Assembly (NCBI GenBank): GCA_945865635.1
Contig: CAMBEP010000024.1
Location: 1-64,000 of the forward strand
Source: Candidatus Kuenenia stuttgartensis
Lineage (GTDB): Bacteria > Planctomycetota > Planctomycetia > Isosphaerales > Isosphaeraceae
DNA: 64,000 nt
Reading direction: 5' to 3'
The position numbers were made by a program, and so were the translations under genes. Below, in pieces: positions 1 to 7,263 of this stretch. Below the pieces are notes generated by a model. It searched no databases, was not told where the DNA came from, and worked only from the letters and a program-made list of their open reading frames with translations. Position 1 is the first letter of the stretch. The number at the start of each line of letters is the position of its first letter.

Positions 1-630
1 CTCCTGAAACTAGTGATGTGTGCGATGAAATCAATGAATCTGTGGATGAAACCAACGGTGATTGATCGAGTGGATTGTAGCCGTCTGACCAAAGGGAGCC
101 TCGAAAAACGATTGTCGAAGCCAGAATTTACCAACCACTGACGGAAGATTCTGCTGTTGCTGACCTGTCGAAACAACTTGCCTGGCAAGAGTATAGAAAT
201 GGTGTGTCAGCTCGAATCCGAGCTTTCCTGAGCGATTTTGGGTTGAGCTGGATTCGGCATGGGCATATTCAATGACCTGAAAAAGACGCTGTGAGAGAGT
301 GTGGCCGGAGAACAATAAGATCACGTTAGTGAGCGATTGCTGAGTAATGTTCGGGCTTGGGTTACGAGTCATACGTTTTGATATCGTCCGAAATGTTGTA
401 GATACATTCAGAGTAGTGCATAACAATCTAGCCTACTGCTCTCAAGATTTCCAAAGGTTTTTAAGAAAATTTACAAGTCGGCTGATTTGATGACACACTG
501 GGAAGATTGCGCAAACTGTGCCGGATGTTTTCGCGTATGGGGTACTCAAGGGGCAGTGAGGCGATGGGGGTAGGGTGTTGTTTTTTGTCAACATGACGAG
601 AAAAGGGTGGCCCTGGGGTGTTGAATTGGA
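1..630. other. Left flank of the IS element; no recognisable gene
   Basis: The longest open frame is 31..426 on the minus strand (131 codons, TTG or ATG start near 426). Its product is rich in Ser, Thr, Gln and His, has no motif I recognise, and has no clear ribosome binding site. The plus strand in the same place is broken by several stops. The DNA could be a decayed mobile element or simply non-coding. From 430 to 630 I see nothing except short A- and T-rich runs. I would not annotate a gene here without homology support. Confidence 0.4.
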
Positions 631-633
631 GTT

Positions 634-1702
634 AGGAATTACGCAAATAGTTTACACATGAACGGGTTGCGCTTTGCCTGTCGTTCCCATATTATCACCC
701 CATGCGACAACCCAAATGCCATGAAATCCAATACATCGACTTCCTGATCGCCAGCCCCAATGTGGCCAATTGCTGCGAAGCCTCACGTAGTGATCCACGG
801 CGCAATTCGCCCGCAGCCCACGACTCTAACAACCGTTTGCTTCAGCGACTTGAACCCGATCCGGAAACATTGTTTCAAGAGGTCCAATCGCTTGTGGATA
901 AAACCTGTGGCGTTCTAATAATCGACGATTCCACGCTTGACAAGCCTTATGCCCAGAAAATCGAGCTCGTCAGTCATCACTGGTCCGGCAAGCATCATGC
1001 CGTGGTCAAGGGAATCAGCCTTGTCAGCATGGTCTGGACGGACGGCGATCTCATGTTGCCGGTTGATTATCGTGTTTACGACAAAGCCGGTGACGGAAGA
1101 ACCAAGAACGATCATTTTCGGAACATGCTCGACACAGACGAATTACGTGGTTTTAAACCAAAGGCCATCTTGTTTGATAGCTGGTATGCAGGGCTGGGAA
1201 ACTTAAAGCGAATTCGCCTGTAGGGCTGGATTTTCCTGACCCGGTTGAAGGCAAACCGGTTGGTGGCTCTGGAGGGCCAAGGCTGTAGCCAAATCAGCAA
1301 GTTAGAAATCACGTCGACAGGGAGCATTGTTCATCTGGATGGATTTGGGTCGATTAAGGTATTCAAGATCGTTGCCAAAGACGGCGACATTGGATACTGG
1401 GCGACCAATGACCTCACGATGGACGAACTTCAGCGATTGGTGTTGGCCGAGCGTAGTTGGGCGGTGGAGGATTATCACCGGATTCTGAAGCAGACGTGCA
1501 ACGTTGAACGCTGCCAAATGCGTTCAACTCGATCTCAGAAGAATCACATCGGCCTGGCGATTCGGGCGATGGCCCGGCTCACTTGGACGTTCTTTAAAAC
1601 AGGCATCAGCCAATACGAATTGAAGCGATCGATTGTGCGCGACGCAGTTCGAAAATACAGGAGTAAGCCAAAACTCAAAATTGAGGCTATCGCGTAACTC
1701 CC
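634..1702 (+). mobile_element. IS element of the IS701/IS4-like DDE class, about 1.07 kb
   Basis: A single transposase frame fills the element. The ends carry an imperfect inverted repeat: the left end near 634-650 reads GGAATTACGCAAATAG and the right end near 1687-1702, reverse-complemented, reads GGGAGTTACGCGATAG, sharing the core TTACGC. The right repeat overlaps the transposase stop codon. I could not define a target duplication. The element lies in an A+T-richer stretch next to a truncated gene. Family naming is from memory of the DDE motif context, so IS701 versus IS4-like should be settled against ISfinder. Confidence 0.75.
702..1697 (+). pseudogene. IS transposase with one in-frame TAG stop
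   Basis: The start at 702 and the stop at 1695-1697 give a full-length transposase (331 codons) interrupted only by TAG at 1221-1223. Codons on both sides are in the same frame. The protein context continues smoothly (NLKRIRL, stop, GWIFLTRLKANRLV), so this is a point nonsense change and not a frameshift or deletion. Family hallmarks are visible: DDSTLDKPYA (first catalytic Asp), HHWSGKHHAVV, WTDGDLMLPVDYRVY, ILFDSWYA (second Asp) and AVEDYHRILKQTCNVERCQ (Glu region). Either the copy is dead or the TAG is read through at low level. The N-terminal 173 residues alone lack the final Glu and should be inactive. Confidence 0.85.
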
Positions 1703-1835
1703 ACGAGGATTCGAGTTTACTGCCTCGAAAAAAAAGATTTTTTTTCGCTGCTCTATAGACGGTCACCCAAAACCAATTAAGAACAACCGTTGAAATTTCG
1801 CCAGAAAGCCTTCTCTCTCTACATAAACTTATCGT

Positions 1836-2246
1836 ATGAGTTTCAGATCCACACTCGCCATAGCCTTGCTGATGATGGCCATGGGCTCACCGATATCTGC
1901 AGTTGACCTGCTTTATGTCTCGCTCGGCGGCAGCAAGATTGTTTCGTATGACACGACTGGCAATAGCGGTTCCAGCATCGCCAATACGAATCTGAACAAC
2001 CCACAAGGCTTGGCTTTCGATTCATCAGGCTTCCTCTACTCAACGAATACCAACGACAGAACCATTAGCAAGTTCAATTCGTCGGGCACCTTACTCACCT
2101 GCTGGAAGTCAGGTACAGCGACGCACAATTTCTTAGCTATTCATGCATTTCTCAAGCCCCCTTCCGATAGCCTGTCGTTCAACACCACAGGCTTCGAAGT
2201 TGATCTAGTCAAACGTCTTAAATTTAGGACACGCATATCGTCCTAA
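1836..2246 (+). pseudogene. Truncated NHL-repeat secreted protein (paralogue of the next gene)
   Basis: 136 residues. The N-terminus is a signal peptide (SFRSTLAIALLMMAMGSPISA, start at residue 2), followed by about two NHL-type units with the signature NPQGLAFDSSGFLYSTN and NDRTISKFNSSGTLLT. This matches the start and the last repeat of the downstream 330-residue protein, including the LLTCW/FLTSW stretch. The product then leaves the family at about residue 95 and ends after 40 unrelated residues, with no VPEP sorting signal. It therefore looks like a copy that lost its middle repeats and its PEP-CTERM anchor. It could still be exported as a short soluble protein, which is why gene status is uncertain. 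It sits 133 bp after the IS right end, with no clear promoter. Confidence 0.6.
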
Positions 2247-2249
2247 ATT
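2221..2249. repeat. Perfect 10-bp inverted repeat over the stop of the truncated gene
   Basis: AATTTAGGAC at 2221-2230 and GTCCTAAATT at 2240-2249 are exact reverse complements with a 9-base loop. The stop codon of the truncated NHL gene (2244-2246) lies in the right arm. No T-run follows on either strand, so a classic intrinsic terminator is not supported. A remnant of a small mobile element end or a recombination scar is possible, since the upstream gene loses homology within the preceding 130 bases. Confidence 0.6.
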
Positions 2250-2308
2250 CCACAGCCATTAATTCAAGCCACCACAGTATCCTCAGTTTCTAACCAGGGG
2301 TCAGTTTC

Positions 2309-3301
2309 ATGAGATTTCGAAGTACGTTTACTGCGGTATCCATAATTCTACTTGCAATTCCTTCATCAATCCAAGCAATAGACTTGCTATCCGTCACAAG
2401 CAGTCTTTACGTCGGACTTGATAACAACAACATCGTCACTTATGACACCTCAAGCGGTGTCGCTGCCACAATCGAAGCTTCGGTTTCTACATTTACTAGC
2501 TTGCATCTGAACGTTCCGTTAGGTCTTGCGTTCGATATCTCAGGAAACCTCTACGCTGTGAATAACGGCGACAACACGATCAGCAAATTTAATTCGGCTG
2601 GAGTCTATCAGACTAACGGGTCAATTGGCAGTACACGTCTTTATGCTCCAACTGGTCTTGCATTTTCTTTTGATAACTCGGGAGTACTTTACGTCAACGG
2701 TGGAGTCGATTCCTCCAATACACAAGTACAGAGTTTCATCGCCAAGTACAATTCGTCGGGTCTTTACCTTAGTAGCATCACTACAAATACGAATCTAAAG
2801 TACCCACGCGGTATTGCATTCGATCCCTTTGGAAATCTGTACGTTGCTAACGCTGGCAACAACACTATTAGCATATTTAATCCATTTGGCGGCTACCAAG
2901 GGAGTATCACAACAAACTTAAATGGTCCTCGCGGCATAGCATTCGATTCTTTAGGAAACCTTTACGCTGCGAATGCTGGCAGCAATACCATCAGTAAATT
3001 TAATTCGGCTGGTCTTTATCAAAGCAGCATAACTACAGGCTTAAATGGCCCTCGTGGTATCGCGTTTGATTCATCAGGCAATCTTTTCGCTGCCAACACG
3101 AACAACAACAGTATCAGTGTATACAGCCCGTCAGGTGCATTTCTTACATCATGGGCGACGGGATCAGGGCAACCATATTACATCGCCTTCAAACCCATCA
3201 CCGTCCCCGAACCATCCACCTATGCCCTATCCGCCATCGCCGCAGGCTTGTTTGCCTGTTCCAGACGCCACCGAAATTTGGGTCAACCAAAAATCTTTTG
3301 A
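2309..3301 (+). CDS. NHL-repeat protein with PEP-CTERM sorting signal
   Basis: 330 residues. The signal peptide at residues 1-23 ends near SSIQAIDL. Six or so NHL-like units follow; the last three are close to identical, each about 41 residues (123 bp), with the pattern PRGIAFDxxGNLYxANAGxNTISxFN. Such units fold as a beta-propeller, usually for binding ligands or partners outside the cytoplasm. The C-terminus has the PEP-CTERM pattern: VPEPST, then a hydrophobic stretch (YALSAIAAGLFA), then a basic end (CSRRHRNLG). By family knowledge this marks processing by an exosortase; none is in this window. The gene is A+T-richer than the catabolic clusters to its right. The upstream gene is a truncated paralogue, so this is a tandem duplication. 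Confidence 0.85.
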   Translation: MRFRSTFTAVSIILLAIPSSIQAIDLLSVTSSLYVGLDNNNIVTYDTSSGVAATIEASVSTFTSLHLNVPLGLAFDISGNLYAVNNGDNTISKFNSAGVYQTNGSIGSTRLYAPTGLAFSFDNSGVLYVNGGVDSSNTQVQSFIAKYNSSGLYLSSITTNTNLKYPRGIAFDPFGNLYVANAGNNTISIFNPFGGYQGSITTNLNGPRGIAFDSLGNLYAANAGSNTISKFNSAGLYQSSITTGLNGPRGIAFDSSGNLFAANTNNNSISVYSPSGAFLTSWATGSGQPYYIAFKPITVPEPSTYALSAIAAGLFACSRRHRNLGQPKIF

Positions 3302-3437
3302 AGAATTCATACCAATGCCAACGGCGATCAACCAATCAGCCAACAGGGGATTCCCCAAGTTTCCGGGCGGATTTTAGGCCATATTCACTCATCGCATGGT
3401 TTCCACAAGTTGCTTTCAAGTAACTACTTACAATGAG

Positions 3438-3509
<72 letters not shown>

Positions 3510-3518
3510 AAGGACCTT

Positions 3519-3547
3519 ATTTTGCTTGAGAAGTGCTCGCCTGTCAA
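3519..3547 (-). promoter_or_regulatory. Sigma-70-type promoter of the tRNA-Gly gene
   Basis: On the minus strand TTGACA (3547-3542) is followed after 17 bases by CAAAAT (3524-3519). Transcription would start near 3512, two or three bases before the mature tRNA 5' end. The -35 box is perfect and the position fits, so this is one of the better promoters in the window. Confidence 0.6.
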
Positions 3548-3729
3548 GTCAATTTCTGCTTTTTTTCAAGGCGAACCGACTCATCCGGAGAGTTTTGATC
3601 GAGAAGGACCGAAAAACCCCTTTTTTTTGGCCTTTTCCCAGGCGGGTTAAGACGTGTTGGGCGGTACGTTCGGCTGGGCGATTGGGTGACCCACGAAATC
3701 TCGATGCATACTTTTCTCATCCGAGACGG

Positions 3730-3765
3730 AAAAAAAAGGCTAGCGAAACCTCTGAAGGTTTCCGC
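3730..3765 (-). terminator. Intrinsic terminator after the SDR gene
   Basis: On the minus strand, 50 bases past the SDR stop, a GC-rich stem around GAAACC/GGTTTC (loop TTCAGA) is followed within seven bases by eight T residues. The rest of the 3548-3814 gap holds short open frames on both strands that look random. Confidence 0.65.
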
Positions 3766-3814
3766 CTCCGATCTCGACCGAAGGCGGGCGTGAAATACAA
3801 CTCTTAGGCAAATT

Positions 3815-4579
3815 TCATTTGGCCGTATATCCACCATCCATCATCAGGATTGAGCCTGTGAAGAAGCTTGCCAGATCGCTCGCCATATAGGTGAAGAAGC
3901 AGGCGACTTCCTCGGGTGATGCAATGCGGCCGATCGGATGATTATCCTCAAGCATTGCCATAAAGGCTTTCGGATCGCCTGAATCGAGTGCCGACCTGGT
4001 GACCAGAGGCGTGTCGACTGTCCCGCAACCGATCGCATTTACACGAATTCCATGAGCCGCATATTCAATGGCCATCTGGCGGGTCATTTCATGGACAGCT
4101 CCTTTGGAAGGGCCATAGGCACCTTGCGTCGGAATGCCGGTCTCGCCAGAAATCGAACCTGTATTGAGAATGACGCCTGCCTTTTGACCCATCATGACCG
4201 GCAGGACGTGCCTGGCGGCATAATACATGGCCTTGACATTCGTGTTCATGACCCTGTCCCACTCTTCGGGCGTGTGCAGATGCAATGCCTTGACCACATT
4301 GATTCCGGCATTATTGACCAGCACATCAATCCTCCCAAAATTGTCGATGGCCATTTTGGTAAAATCGCGGGACGTTTCTTCCTGAGTCACATCGCCACTG
4401 AGATATTTCAGGCGAGATCCATATCCGGAAACAGAAAAATATTCGGGAAGGTTCTTAGCAATATCGACAGCCACCAAGCCTGCAACGCCAGAATCAAGAT
4501 ACTGACGAACAATCGCCAGGCCAATCCCTGAAGCAGCACCTGTCACAATGGCCACCTTGCCCGAAAGAGAGACTTGCAT
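3815..4579 (-). CDS. SDR family NAD(P)-dependent oxidoreductase
   Basis: 254 residues from the ATG at 4579, preceded by the ribosome binding site AGAAGGG ten bases upstream. The open frame continues upstream to 4645, but a strong promoter lies in that extension, so the shorter start is preferred. Classical short-chain dehydrogenase features: TGAASGIG at 13-20 binds the dinucleotide, NNAG is at 89-92, and the catalytic triad is Ser142, Tyr155 and Lys159 (GAYGPSKGA). The C-terminus ends in the usual GSILMMDGGYTAK. Family members oxidise or reduce alcohols and sugars, often 3-oxoacyl or sugar-acid substrates; the substrate here cannot be told. It is a single gene with its own promoter and terminator. 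Confidence 0.93.
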   Translation of the reverse strand: MQVSLSGKVAIVTGAASGIGLAIVRQYLDSGVAGLVAVDIAKNLPEYFSVSGYGSRLKYLSGDVTQEETSRDFTKMAIDNFGRIDVLVNNAGINVVKALHLHTPEEWDRVMNTNVKAMYYAARHVLPVMMGQKAGVILNTGSISGETGIPTQGAYGPSKGAVHEMTRQMAIEYAAHGIRVNAIGCGTVDTPLVTRSALDSGDPKAFMAMLEDNHPIGRIASPEEVACFFTYMASDLASFFTGSILMMDGGYTAK

Positions 4580-4627
4580 TGACGGAACCCTTCTTGTTTT
4601 AGGAGTTTTCGGAACGGAGATGGACTC

Positions 4628-4655
4628 ATTATACGCCACAATCAAGGATCTTCAA
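4628..4655 (-). promoter_or_regulatory. Promoter of the SDR gene
   Basis: TTGAAG (4655-4650) and a perfect TATAAT (4633-4628) are separated by 16 bases on the minus strand. The start of transcription would be near 4621, giving a leader of about 40 bases before the ATG at 4579. Confidence 0.6.
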
Positions 4656-5062
4656 GCCCTTGGTCAATTTGATGAGACATGCAATACAAAATGGCATATT
4701 GTAAAAGAAATAAACATTTTTGATCTTGAATCCAGAGCCGAAAATGAAATCGTTTCCTGGAATTAAAATGATGTATGAAAATGCCCAAACCGAGTTTTTG
4801 TTGTATTTATTTTTGGCAATACTACCCTAATTGAAATCGCTAATGACTCAATCGCCCCCCCCCATTCATGAAATGAAAGCCCGGGGGAGACAATCGTGAA
4901 TGGGCCACTGCGTCTGCCCCCTCGGGCCAGTCCACCCTTTCCAGTCAAAGTCGGTTCAGGCATAATCTTTGCATAGTCTTTAGCTGACGTCTTGCCTGAG
5001 CACCAATCGGGTAAAGCCGGTGGCTTCTCTACACGATGCTTTTTTGAAAAAGGACTCTTGCC
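4656..5062. other. Divergent intergenic region between the SDR and esterase genes
   Basis: Contains a run of nine C residues near 4855-4863 and an A+T-rich part at 4680-4830. A weak promoter for the plus-strand esterase can be proposed at 4938-4966: TTTCCA, 17 bases, CATAAT. The esterase start at 5063 has AAGGA eleven bases upstream. No gene is visible. Confidence 0.45.
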
Positions 5063-7039
5063 ATGTCTGCCATGAATCGACGTAAGCTGTTCGGCATCGG
5101 GCTTGCAGCATCGTTAGGCACGGGAGCCAGTTTTAAGGCAACCGATGACCTACACCAGCAAATCCTGGATCTCTCTGCCAAATTTGAAGCCCAAAGGCGA
5201 GCGCGTTTTGCAGCCGTGAAAACTCAGGCCGAACTGAATTTGCTACAAACCGGCCTTCGTCAGACGTTCCTGAACCTCCTGCGCGGCCTGCCTTCGATTC
5301 CTGACAAGCCGGCGGTCACCCAGACAGGCGAAATCGAGGCCGATGGCTATACCATCCGGAAGATCGCCTTTGAAAGCCTTCCTGGATATCATGTTACAGC
5401 ACTTCTTTATGTACCTCACGGGCTGAAAGGCCGGGCCCCCGGCGTGATCAGCCCCAGCGGCCACACGCACATTGGCAAGGCCTATCCCGAACATCAAATT
5501 CTGCATGCGAACCTGGCAAAACGGGGTTTTGTCGTCTTGGCCCATGACCCTGTCGGTCAGGCGGAACGGAGCCAGTTCTGGAACCCGGCCACACGCAGGA
5601 CCCGCTATAATCTGGGCTGCGGCGAACACGCCGTTCTGGGCAATGCCCTGGAGCTTCTGGGCACGAATCTGGCCCGATACCGGATTTGGGACGGCATTCG
5701 CGGGCTTGACCTGCTGGGTTCTCTGCCGGAAGTGGACAGCCAGCGGATCGGTTGCGTGGGGCATTCCGGCGGAGGCACCCTGACGGCTTATCTGACGGCT
5801 CTGGATCAGCGTATTCGAGCCTCTGCCATTTGCTGCTACGTCACCACCCTGCCCCTGCGCATGGGCAACAGGATTCAGGACGACCCGTCGTCGGACCCGG
5901 AACAGGACATTTTCGGCTTTGTCAAAGCCGGTATCGACCACTCTGGCCTGCTGGCCATGTGCGCCCCCAGGCCGACTCTGATTGCAGCCGCGACCAAGGA
6001 TTTCTTCCCGATAGAAGGCACGCGGAAGTCGTTTGCTGAAGCGCAGCATCTTTATCAGGTCGCCGACGCCGGCGATTGCATTTCCATGGTCGAGGCCCCA
6101 TTCCGCCACGGCCTGGCCCTGCCCCTGCGCCAAGCGGTTTATGGCTGGTTCAGCCGATGGCTGGCGGGCGATGCAGGCCGAAGCTCTGAAGAAATCGCTG
6201 TCAAAGAAGTTCCTGCGGATCAATTGATGGTTTGTCAGGAGGGCCAAGTCAGGGTTTCATTTCAATCGAGATCGCTTTTTGATGTCGCCCTTGAGGAATT
6301 CAAAAAAACGCCCAAAACCGCCAGAAAAACATTGGCTGATGCGATTCACTTGAACATGGATAAGGCAGATCCTCGAATGCCTGATGTTTCTCCTGCAATT
6401 CCCCAGCCCAAGTCGTGGGTTGTTTGTATTAACGGCAATGAATCGGCCGACTGGCGTGAAGCCAAAGATTTTATCTCAATTTTGGGCAGTAAGGGGCATG
6501 GCCTGATCGTTCTTGACCCACGCGGTGTGGGGCCAAGGCGGGTGAAGCTCTCTGTGAAAGGGCATGATTATGCGGACCCGATTTCAAGCGTAGAGGCAAA
6601 CCTGGCCTATAATGCATTTCTTGTGGGTGAAACGCTTGTTGGAATGCGCACGGCGGATACAATTTCGGCGGTGCGAAATTTAATCAATAAAAATCCTGGA
6701 ATGCATGTCACCCTGGTGGGCCGCAAGGATGCAGGAATCATCGCCCTTATGGCGGCTTCGATTGAGCCCAGGATTTCAGCGGTGGCTGTTGAGGAAATTC
6801 CCGAGAGCTTCATGGGCCAGCTTTCAGAGACGGCGGCCCCGTTAAATGCAGCCAGTACGGTGCCAGGCCTGCTGGCTGATTTTGGGGATATTCCAGAAAT
6901 TCTGGAGACGATTTCGCCGCGACGAATGCTTTTGGCAAGAAGCTCGATCAAACCTGATCCGAAACTGGCCCGATTTGTCACAATTTCTGAAGAGAGATTC
7001 AGCGATGTCCCGAAACGTCTTGCGGACTGGCTCGCTTGA
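5063..7039 (+). CDS. Exported alpha/beta hydrolase (acetyl xylan esterase-like)
   Basis: 658 residues. The N-terminus NRRKLFGIGLAASLGTGA (5-22) is a twin-arginine type signal. The first alpha/beta-hydrolase domain spans about 90-380: a GxSxGG nucleophile elbow GHSGGG with Ser235, a likely acid in ATKDFFP and a likely His in FRHGLALPLRQ. The second half (about 440-640) resembles a degenerate hydrolase fold (LIVLDPRGVG) with no obvious Ser elbow. Related planctomycete proteins are annotated as acetyl xylan esterases or dienelactone-hydrolase-like enzymes that deacetylate polysaccharides. It sits just ahead of the PSD1/DUF1501 genes, which suits a role in sugar polymer breakdown, but a promoter separates them. 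Substrate is unknown. Confidence 0.85.
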   Translation: MSAMNRRKLFGIGLAASLGTGASFKATDDLHQQILDLSAKFEAQRRARFAAVKTQAELNLLQTGLRQTFLNLLRGLPSIPDKPAVTQTGEIEADGYTIRKIAFESLPGYHVTALLYVPHGLKGRAPGVISPSGHTHIGKAYPEHQILHANLAKRGFVVLAHDPVGQAERSQFWNPATRRTRYNLGCGEHAVLGNALELLGTNLARYRIWDGIRGLDLLGSLPEVDSQRIGCVGHSGGGTLTAYLTALDQRIRASAICCYVTTLPLRMGNRIQDDPSSDPEQDIFGFVKAGIDHSGLLAMCAPRPTLIAAATKDFFPIEGTRKSFAEAQHLYQVADAGDCISMVEAPFRHGLALPLRQAVYGWFSRWLAGDAGRSSEEIAVKEVPADQLMVCQEGQVRVSFQSRSLFDVALEEFKKTPKTARKTLADAIHLNMDKADPRMPDVSPAIPQPKSWVVCINGNESADWREAKDFISILGSKGHGLIVLDPRGVGPRRVKLSVKGHDYADPISSVEANLAYNAFLVGETLVGMRTADTISAVRNLINKNPGMHVTLVGRKDAGIIALMAASIEPRISAVAVEEIPESFMGQLSETAAPLNAASTVPGLLADFGDIPEILETISPRRMLLARSSIKPDPKLARFVTISEERFSDVPKRLADWLA

Positions 7040-7064
7040 GTCAAAATCTTCGGAAATTAAATGC

Positions 7065-7093
7065 TGGACATCCATCCTAAAGTGGTCTATATT
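7065..7093 (+). promoter_or_regulatory. Candidate promoter of the PSD1-DUF1501 operon
   Basis: TGGACA (7065-7070), a 17-base spacer and TATATT (7088-7093) lie in the gap after the esterase stop. A transcript from here would cover both possible starts of the next gene. Confidence 0.5.
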
Positions 7094-7263
7094 TACAAAT
7101 CTACACTGTTTAACATCGATCCAAGATGCATGGCGACTGGAGGGATGAGCGAATGTCAGCTTCGATTCTTGACAATCAGGCGAATCCTGCCAAACCGTGC
7201 CAAACGAGGGTTGTGTTTCAGTCGATAAAACTTGACCATTTTAGGCTTATCAGTAACGTCGCA

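Noticed and set aside
1221..1223. TAG read as pyrrolysine or another special amino acid
   Set aside because: No nearby recoding signal or pyl gene was seen; a plain nonsense change is simpler.
4580..4645. N-terminal extension of the SDR protein
   Set aside because: It holds a perfect TATAAT, and the inner ATG at 4579 has a strong ribosome site and the normal family length.
5243..6247. 334-codon open frame on the minus strand
   Set aside because: Antisense to the esterase gene; composition and lack of motifs fit a shadow of a GC-rich gene.
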